10,807 bases of DNA from Anaerolineae bacterium. Its GTDB lineage: Bacteria > Chloroflexota > Anaerolineae > 4572-78 > J111. The position numbers and the translations under genes are program-made. Location: NCBI GenBank assembly GCA_020433835.1, contig JAGRBY010000208.1, positions 1 through 10,807 on the forward strand, read 5' to 3'. Shown in pieces: positions 5,363 to 10,807 of this stretch (the stretch's first letter is position 1; every line of letters begins with the position of its first letter). Under the pieces are notes generated by a model that saw only the letters and a list, made by a program, of their open reading frames with translations, was not told the origin of the DNA and made no database searches.

Positions 5363-6388
5363 ATGATGCCATTGGTTGATTTTAATGCTGTTGAGAAGCG
5401 TGAAACGGATAGGGATACGCGGGCCGGGGCCGATAACGCCGACGATGCTTGGCTTGATGCCTATTCGCGGGCAGTAATTCAGGCTGCCGATAGGATTAGC
5501 CCGGCTGTGGTTAACATTGAAGTGCAGAAACGGGCGCAGCGGCGTGGGGCGCGATCGAGCCAGGATGTAAGCGGACACGGCTCTGGGTTTATTTACACGC
5601 CCGATGGGTTTATTTTAACCAACTCGCACGTTGCGTCAGGGGCGACGAAGTTGGACGTTACCGTTGGCGACGGCGAGCGCTACCGGGCCGAACTGATCGG
5701 CGACGATCCTGATACCGATTTGGCCGTCATTCGCATCAATGGGCCGAACATGCCGGCGGCGGAACTGGGTGACTCGCAGCAAATTCGGGTAGGCCAGTTG
5801 GTGGTTGCGGTTGGAAACCCCTATGGGTTCCAGACAACGGTGACAGCCGGGGTTGTTAGCGCTTTGGGACGGTCGCTGCGGTCGCAGTCGGGGCGGTTGA
5901 TTGATAACGTCATCCAGACCGATGCGGCGCTTAACCCCGGTAACTCAGGCGGGCCGCTGGTTAATTCGCGGGGCGAGGTTGTTGGGGTCAACACGGCTAT
6001 GATTATGCCCGGCCAGGGCTTGAGCTTTGCGATTGCCATCAACACCGCCATCTATGTGGCCAGTAAATTGATGCGCGATGGTAGGATTACGCGCGGTTTT
6101 ATCGGTGTGGCCGGGCAGGAGGTTAAATTGCATCGGCGCGTTGTGCGCTTTTATAACCTGCCGGCTGAGAGTGGGGTGTTGGTTGTATCGGTTGAGGATA
6201 ACAGCCCGGCCCAGCAGGCCGGCCTCAAGGCGGGCGATGTCATCATCGCCTTTGATCGCCAACCGGTTACCGGCATTGATGATCTGCATCGGCTGCTGAC
6301 CGAAAAACAGGTTGGCCTGGCTTCCACGCTGATGGTCGTGCGCGGTACGGAGCGCATGTTCTTTGATGTAACGCCTAAGGAACGCTAG
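5363..6388 (+). CDS. HtrA/Deg-type S1C serine protease with one PDZ domain
   Basis: This 341-residue protein has a trypsin-like protease domain (about 36-235) followed by one PDZ domain (about 245-336). The catalytic triad is visible: H89 in LTNSHV, D119 in DTDLAV, and S195 in the NPGNSGGPL motif. GSGFI before the histidine and AVGNPYG before the serine are hallmark HtrA segments. The PDZ part shows SGVLVVSVEDNSPAQQAGLKAGDVI. Such enzymes degrade or hold misfolded proteins. Unlike most family members there is no signal peptide or membrane anchor: the first 30 residues are acidic and polar, so a cytoplasmic location is inferred. Start ATG at 5363 has AAAGGA (5349-5354) 8 bp upstream; a second ATG follows directly. 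A possible -10 TATACT lies at 5307-5312. It appears monocistronic and ends in a strong terminator. Confidence 0.93.
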   Translation: MMPLVDFNAVEKRETDRDTRAGADNADDAWLDAYSRAVIQAADRISPAVVNIEVQKRAQRRGARSSQDVSGHGSGFIYTPDGFILTNSHVASGATKLDVTVGDGERYRAELIGDDPDTDLAVIRINGPNMPAAELGDSQQIRVGQLVVAVGNPYGFQTTVTAGVVSALGRSLRSQSGRLIDNVIQTDAALNPGNSGGPLVNSRGEVVGVNTAMIMPGQGLSFAIAINTAIYVASKLMRDGRITRGFIGVAGQEVKLHRRVVRFYNLPAESGVLVVSVEDNSPAQQAGLKAGDVIIAFDRQPVTGIDDLHRLLTEKQVGLASTLMVVRGTERMFFDVTPKER

Positions 6389-6415
6389 CCTTATTGTGAA
6401 GAGCAAGGCTTACAT

Positions 6416-6449
6416 AAAAAGGGGCTTGATGGTGCAAGCCCCTTTTTTT
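6416..6449. terminator. Bidirectional rho-independent terminator
   Basis: GGGGCTTG (6421-6428) pairs with CAAGCCCC (6435-6442) around a 6-nt loop. Seven T follow on the plus strand and five A precede, so the minus strand also ends in a T-run. It lies between the convergent protease and exported-protein genes and can serve both. Confidence 0.92.
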
Positions 6450-6468
6450 GTAGGATTTTGCGCCGCCG

Positions 6469-9400
6469 CTAAACCTGAGGCTGTTTATCGGGCGAGGGGA
6501 TAATAAGTGGCGGTTCCGGTGTTGGTTGGGGTTGGGGTGGTGGGGGTGTCTCAGGCGGCGTTGTCGGCTCTAAATTGTCTTGCGGCGGGTCGGTGGCGGG
6601 TGCGGGCGTTGCTGTCGGTTGTGTGGCCGGTGCGGGCTGTTCCGGGACGATGATTGCGGGAGTGGCCTCGCCGCTGGGCAGAGCGGGCATGGCGGGAACG
6701 AAGACTTCAGCCGCCGGGTGGAGGCCGGTCATATCGACATAGTGGGCCGGCCCCAGTGTTGCTACGTGGGCTTGCAGTTGGTAGGCTCCAATGCCGTCGG
6801 CCAGGGTGCCGGTGGTCAGGTCCCAACCCCAAAACAGGCTGTCTTCTGGATTTTCATAGTAGGGCAAGCGTTTGCCGGGCTTGAAAATTTGGCCAACATG
6901 GGGTGGCCGCATGCCGACCAGGTTGTAAGGTGACCAGATATTCTGTTGCACCATCTGATAGCCCTGGCTCCGCTGCCCGTGGTGGCGAAAGGTGTGGTCG
7001 GTACGCAGCCCCTGGCGAGCCAGTTCCATATTAACCCGGCGCGCGGTGTCGATGCACTCACCGCGCTGGTCATCGTTCCATTCTTCGGCCATCTCATCAT
7101 CAAAAATCCAGCTTCGCTCCGGTAGGTAGTAGCTTTCATTTTCCCAGCCGCCCCAGTAGACTACTTCGTGATAGCCGGGCCGTTGGCAGTAGGCGATCAT
7201 ACTGACGGTGGGGATGCCCACCATGTTGACGCCGGGGCGTGCTCCATCGTGGCGACCGTACGGAAATTGCTGGGCCACGGCGGTTGTGCCGTAGCTGAGG
7301 GTTAGCCCATCGACGATGACATCGCCACGGATGTGATCGTTGCCCAGCTCTGGGTCGGGCAGGCGATGGTAATCGAGATGAAACTCAAAGTCGTGTTCCA
7401 GGCGAGCGTCAATCGGCATGAGCCAGTAGTCGGGCTGGTAGAATTTCATATCATTGTACAACCCCACGAAGAGCGAGGTTTGCGGGTAGACCAGTTGGGC
7501 CTGGTAACTGAAGCCGGGCTGGGCTTCAAAGCTTAGCGCCGAACTCGATGTCGGCCCGGCGACAACGTGGCCGTTCTGGTCGATGAGGCGGTAGTGGTAC
7601 AGGCCGATTTCGGCAAAGGTGTAATTGAGCATGGTGGTTGCGGTGATGGGGTAGGTCAGCCAATCGACCGAAACCCAGTCAACCGCGTTGTAGATGGCCA
7701 CCAGACCGGGTTGATCAAATGTTAGGGCGATGGTGGCTGTGCCGTTGGCGGTGTAGTTGATGCGGCGCTGCTCGTTGTTGTAGATGAGCAGGTCGCCGGC
7801 GTTGGCCGGGCCGTGGGCCTGGATTTGAAAATTGTATTTGTGTTCGAAGGGTTGGTCAAGGGGGTGGAGCCAGCGGGTGTCTGGACCCGCCATCGTTTGG
7901 AAGATGCGGGCCTGCTCAACGCCGTAACGGTAGGCGATGAGTTTGGTTACGCCGTCGCTGAAGGTGTAAGCGGATCGCGTGCTGCCGGGGGCCAGTTGGG
8001 CAAAGCCATTGTTGGAAAACAGGCTGGAAGTAACGTCATCAGCTTCTTGGCCGTTGAAGCGGTAGACGATGTCGGCTTGCCGGCCGTTAATGTACTCAAC
8101 GTTGTACATGATGCTGCGGGTGATATCGAAATATTCTTTGCCTGCTTCCAGGTCGGGGGTGTAGGTTCCAAAGGGAACCGCGCCGATGAAATCTTGGTAC
8201 TGGCCGCAAGCGGGGCAAGGCTCTTCCATCTCGATTTGCAGGAAGCACGCTTCGCCGCCGAGCCACGTATCTTGCGCCCGGACTTTAACTTCAAACTGAA
8301 CCCAATATTGGCCGGGGTCGCTGGGGAAATCGACCGTGATAGGAAACGCGTTAAGCGATGTCAGTTTCGTTGATTTATCGAGGGCAAAGTTGCTTGCGGC
8401 GTGCCAATCATCGATGGGAACAGGGTTTTGGTTGTTATCTCTGGCACCCAAGGCGTTAACCATGATTTGGTGGGGGGTGATGGTGCTGGTGGTCATCGAG
8501 CAACTGGCCACGAGGACTTGGGCCGTAAATTTGAAGCGACAGCCCTGGGTTGTCCAGGCACCTCCGCTGAACTGAAGCTGGGCCTGGTAGTCTACATCAG
8601 GCAGGGCGAAGAAAGACAAACTGTTGCTGGTTCCGGTGGCCAGGGCTTCGCCATCGCTCAGGCGGATGATGCGGTATTGATCGGCGCTTTCTGTGGTGAT
8701 GGTGACTTGAACGGTTTCGCCTTCGGGCTTGATTTCGGATTTGTTCAGGGTTACACCCTGGCAAGTAGGAAGATGGGGAGTAGAGGTAGACTGCGCCGCG
8801 AAACGAAACTGGCAGCCGTCGGTTGTCCAGAGGCCGTCGCCGGAGCGAAGCTGGGCCTGATATTCTACATTAGGCTTGGCGAAGAAAGACAAGCTGTGGC
8901 TGGTTGCGGTGACCACGGGTTCGCTGTCGCGCACGCGGATGACGCGGTATTGATCGGCACTTTCAGCGTTGATGGTGACCTGAACGGTTTCGCCTTCGGG
9001 CTTGAGTTGTCTTTTATTGAGGCTTACGCCGTTACAAACGGGTTCATCTTGTGGTATAAACTGCGTAGCAAATTGGAACCGGCAGCCGTCGGTTGTCCAG
9101 GGGCCGTCACCAGAGCGAAGCTGGGCCTGATAACCTACATTAGGCAGGGTGAAGAAGGATAAACTGCTGCTGGTGGCGGTGACCAGGGCTTCGCCGTCGC
9201 TCAGGCGGATGATGCGGTATTGATCGGCATTGTCAGCGTTGATGGTGACTTGCACCGTTTCGCCTTGGGGCTTGATTTCGGTTTTAGGCAGGCTTACCCC
9301 GTTACAAACAGGGGGTTGCGTTACGTCCCATCTCACTTCGATGCGGAACAGGTGTGAGCCGTTGCTCGAGTTGTCGCCGGTAAAGTCAACATCTATGGTT

Positions 9401-9759
9401 AGATCGTTTGTCTGGGCAAACTTAACCGAGTCGCACAGCAGCCAGCGGCCATCCAGTTCTTCGTCGCCAAAGTCGTTGCAGTGAACAGTGTGTCCGTTAG
9501 CGCTGACGGTGTGGCTCTCATTGTGTTGTTTTTGGTTGGGACTGCCTGACCAGCCCCAGTAGGCGAGAATCTCTACAGCCACAGCGTTGGCCGGGGCCGT
9601 GAATCGCTTCGACTCGTGCGACTCTTGGCTCGAAAGGTGTCCGTTCCAGTCGTCTACCGGTCCGTCGGCTAAGGTGGGTGATGGGCCGGTTAAAAAGCCG
9701 GCCAGAGTAACAATCGAGAAAGTGATGACAAAGGTGAGTTTTGAGCCTGATGCTTTCAT
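6469..9759 (-). CDS. Large exported protein with three 90-residue Cys-bounded repeats
   Basis: This 1096-residue protein has a classic signal peptide (MKASGSK, hydrophobic 8-25, likely cut after the LA at 30-31). The mature part has a beta-rich N-terminal domain (about 32-146, Cys at 94 and 109), three close 90-residue repeats (about 150-239, 240-330, 331-415), and a long unrecognised region with a CPAC motif (515-518). A faint fourth copy of the repeat core is near 716-758. A Trp/Tyr-rich domain (about 810-1005) and a Pro/Thr tail (1023-1096) complete it. Each repeat starts with (V/T)C(N/Q)GV and ends with GC(R/Q)F, a probable disulfide. The frame extends 27 codons further upstream, but the start at 9759 is chosen because it gives the signal peptide directly and has GGGGAG 12 bp before it. 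No catalytic motif, sortase signal or final anchor was seen. A surface or secreted role is inferred; the specific function is unknown. Confidence 0.85.
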   Translation of the reverse strand: MKASGSKLTFVITFSIVTLAGFLTGPSPTLADGPVDDWNGHLSSQESHESKRFTAPANAVAVEILAYWGWSGSPNQKQHNESHTVSANGHTVHCNDFGDEELDGRWLLCDSVKFAQTNDLTIDVDFTGDNSSNGSHLFRIEVRWDVTQPPVCNGVSLPKTEIKPQGETVQVTINADNADQYRIIRLSDGEALVTATSSSLSFFTLPNVGYQAQLRSGDGPWTTDGCRFQFATQFIPQDEPVCNGVSLNKRQLKPEGETVQVTINAESADQYRVIRVRDSEPVVTATSHSLSFFAKPNVEYQAQLRSGDGLWTTDGCQFRFAAQSTSTPHLPTCQGVTLNKSEIKPEGETVQVTITTESADQYRIIRLSDGEALATGTSNSLSFFALPDVDYQAQLQFSGGAWTTQGCRFKFTAQVLVASCSMTTSTITPHQIMVNALGARDNNQNPVPIDDWHAASNFALDKSTKLTSLNAFPITVDFPSDPGQYWVQFEVKVRAQDTWLGGEACFLQIEMEEPCPACGQYQDFIGAVPFGTYTPDLEAGKEYFDITRSIMYNVEYINGRQADIVYRFNGQEADDVTSSLFSNNGFAQLAPGSTRSAYTFSDGVTKLIAYRYGVEQARIFQTMAGPDTRWLHPLDQPFEHKYNFQIQAHGPANAGDLLIYNNEQRRINYTANGTATIALTFDQPGLVAIYNAVDWVSVDWLTYPITATTMLNYTFAEIGLYHYRLIDQNGHVVAGPTSSSALSFEAQPGFSYQAQLVYPQTSLFVGLYNDMKFYQPDYWLMPIDARLEHDFEFHLDYHRLPDPELGNDHIRGDVIVDGLTLSYGTTAVAQQFPYGRHDGARPGVNMVGIPTVSMIAYCQRPGYHEVVYWGGWENESYYLPERSWIFDDEMAEEWNDDQRGECIDTARRVNMELARQGLRTDHTFRHHGQRSQGYQMVQQNIWSPYNLVGMRPPHVGQIFKPGKRLPYYENPEDSLFWGWDLTTGTLADGIGAYQLQAHVATLGPAHYVDMTGLHPAAEVFVPAMPALPSGEATPAIIVPEQPAPATQPTATPAPATDPPQDNLEPTTPPETPPPPQPQPTPEPPLIIPSPDKQPQV
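8515..9312 (-). repeat. Three tandem 270-273-bp repeats inside the exported protein gene
   Basis: The three units coding the Cys-bounded domains stay highly similar at DNA level. The complements of the ADQYR-I/V-IR and LSFF codons recur at matching positions near 8660, 8935 and 9205. At protein level only scattered residues differ, so the copies arose by fairly recent duplication or are kept alike by recombination. Confidence 0.85.
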
Positions 9760-9840
9760 TTTTATTAAATGCTCCCCAAAGTTTTTTAACGAATTCAAGT
9801 TGTGAGCAAGATTGACGGTCAAAACTAAGGGCCGGCACAA

Positions 9841-9855
9841 TAAAGATAATCTTTA
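9841..9855. promoter_or_regulatory. 15-bp palindrome, candidate operator
   Basis: TAAAGAT-A-ATCTTTA is perfectly palindromic around one central base. It lies 82 bp before the start codon of the exported-protein gene and overlaps a weak -35/-10 pair on that strand, a position where a dimeric regulator could act. No regulator gene is nearby. Confidence 0.4.
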
Positions 9856-9994
9856 GTTCAAACAACTTGGGTTAAACATATCTAAAATCGTTGTAATCTT
9901 TTCAATTCTGTCTAGCTATCAAGTTCTGGTTACTAGAGAATGGTTCTATCTTAATAAACGGGTGCGAAATCAGTGCAAATAAAGTGCAAAAAAA

Positions 9995-10077
9995 AGATGA
10001 CAGTCACTTGGATACCCTAAATTGACCTATTAGGGCTAATCCCATGGTGATTGATAAACCATATGTGACTGTCATCT
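9995..10077. repeat. 83-bp Y-shaped inverted repeat
   Basis: AGATGACAGTCAC (9995-10007) and GTGACTGTCATCT (10065-10077) are perfect 13-bp complements. Inside are two further hairpins: CCCTAA (10015-10020) with TTAGGG (10030-10035), and ATGGT (10044-10048) with ACCAT (10058-10062). The layout gives a three-way junction. No coding capacity, T-run or obvious target duplication was found. It may be a small non-autonomous element or a dispersed palindromic repeat. Confidence 0.65.
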
Positions 10078-10096
10078 GACTTTGGCGTAAGTCCTG
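10065..10096 (+). promoter_or_regulatory. Repeated intergenic motif, copy B
   Basis: GTGACTGTCATCT is followed at a 20-bp offset by GCGTAAGTCCTG (10085-10096), matching copy A at 2948-2980. Its first block is also the right arm of the Y-shaped inverted repeat. Weak similarity continues downstream (GAAATGACAT here, GAAATACGACAT in copy A). Confidence 0.45.
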
Positions 10097-10215
10097 AAGA
10101 AATGACATCAGGGATCTTTCGAAGTAAAATGATCCAAAAATTTCTATACACGTCTTATCCATCTCAAATAACGCAAGGCCGCAAGCAGGCGGCGTGACTA
10201 TTAAAAGGAGACAGT

Positions 10216-10807
10216 ATGGCAGAGATAGGCATTATGGTTGAGGGGCAAGAGGATATGACCTGGGAGCGATTTTTTCGCCTGGCCGAGGCGGTTGAGGATT
10301 TAGGTTTTAGCCACCTCTTTCGTTCGGATCACCTGACCGGCATTTTTGGTTACCCAGAGCGGGCGTCGCTGGCGCTGTGGCCCTCGCTGACGGCGCTAGC
10401 GATGCGCACAAAACGCATTCGCTTTGGGCCGATGGTTTGCCCCATTACCTTTCTGCACCCGGTGATGGTCGCCAAGATGGCGGCCTCGGTTGATCAATTG
10501 GCCGGTGGGCGGCTCGATTTGGGTATCGGTGCAGGCTGGAACGATATGGAGCACGCCATGTTCGGCATCGACTACCCCCGCTACGGCACTCGGCTGGCGA
10601 TGCTGGATGAGGCAGCGACGGTTATAAAATTGTTGTGGTCAGGCGAGCCGGTGACGTTTGAAGGTGAATATTACCAACTCAAGGAGGCGCAAACCCATCC
10701 CGGCCCGCTGCAACAGACAATCATTATGGGCGGCAAAGGGGAGAAGACGCTGCGCATTGTGGCCAAACACGCTACAGAATGGAATTACTCGTACGGTGGG
10801 GTCGATG
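10216..10807 (+). CDS. LLM class F420-type oxidoreductase, 3' end outside window
   Basis: The first 197 residues of a luciferase-like TIM-barrel flavin/F420 enzyme are present and the gene runs off the window. Family signatures are GIMVEGQEDMTWERFFRLAE (5-24), LGFSHLFRSDHL (29-40), the LAMRTKRIRFGPMV strand, HPVMVAKMAASVDQLAGGRLDLGIGAGWN in the middle, YPRYGTRLAMLDEA, the GEYYQLKEAQTHPGP segment and IIMGGKGEKTLRIVAKHA. It resembles the subgroup usually annotated as F420-dependent, where coenzyme F420H2 carries hydride. Flavin use cannot be excluded and the substrate is unknown. Start ATG is backed by AAAGGAG (10204-10210), 5 bp upstream. Confidence 0.93.
   Translation, partial: MAEIGIMVEGQEDMTWERFFRLAEAVEDLGFSHLFRSDHLTGIFGYPERASLALWPSLTALAMRTKRIRFGPMVCPITFLHPVMVAKMAASVDQLAGGRLDLGIGAGWNDMEHAMFGIDYPRYGTRLAMLDEAATVIKLLWSGEPVTFEGEYYQLKEAQTHPGPLQQTIIMGGKGEKTLRIVAKHATEWNYSYGGVD

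Larger units (their letters stand above)
9760..10215. other. Divergent intergenic region
   Basis: This 456-bp gap must hold promoters for the exported-protein gene (leftward) and the oxidoreductase gene (rightward). It contains the 15-bp palindrome at 9841-9855, the Y-shaped inverted repeat at 9995-10077 and copy B of the repeated intergenic motif at 10065-10096. A weak leftward promoter with TTGTTT and TATTGT 17 bp apart can be read just upstream of 9840 on the minus strand. No gene was seen. Confidence 0.55.

Noticed and set aside
5945..6406. A minus-strand open frame of 153 codons opposite the protease gene
   Set aside because: It is antisense to the clear catalytic and PDZ coding region and overlaps the terminator side without its own signals.
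8401..9162. A plus-strand open frame of 253 codons opposite the exported-protein repeats
   Set aside because: It overlaps the well-supported minus-strand gene, and its own repeats follow from that gene's repeats.
9760..9840. The 27-codon upstream extension of the exported-protein gene
   Set aside because: Using it would bury the signal peptide behind a polar stretch; the internal ATG at 9759 gives a standard export signal.

Overview
The window looks like chromosomal DNA of a Chloroflexota-type bacterium (Anaerolineae/Caldilineae-like). That is an inference from Pro/Thr-rich linkers of the TPTPTATP kind in exported proteins, a TPR-array lipoprotein, large unassigned exported proteins, a signal-less HtrA-like protease and an F420-type luciferase-like oxidoreductase. 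No marker gene, tRNA, rRNA, CRISPR array or full insertion sequence was seen.

Layout from left to right: a 68-bp Y-shaped palindromic repeat (49-116); a minus-strand pair made of a TPR lipoprotein (506-2788) followed 18 bp later by a DUF559 endonuclease-fold gene (119-487); an intergenic region with a short repeated motif; a plus-strand STAS/SEC14-like gene with a TTG start (3194-3589); a large stem-loop; a plus-strand DUF2293 gene with a zinc ribbon (3919-4587); a 775-bp non-genic island holding a MITE-like element (4656-4771) and eight copies of a 42-bp repeat (4796-5145); an HtrA-like protease (5363-6388); a two-way terminator; a large exported repeat protein on the minus strand (6469-9759); a divergent intergenic region with a 15-bp palindrome and a second Y-shaped inverted repeat; and the 5' part of an LLM-class oxidoreductase (10216 onward, cut by the window end).

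The protein genes do not form one clear pathway. Apart from the TPR/DUF559 pair they look like single transcription units separated by 300-800 bp of structured non-coding DNA. The most unusual content is in those gaps. The best candidate for something undescribed is the 42-bp array: it is quasi-palindromic, open on both strands, encodes nearly the same 14-residue peptide on each strand, and varies mainly at third codon positions. It begins about 25 bp after a MITE-like element.
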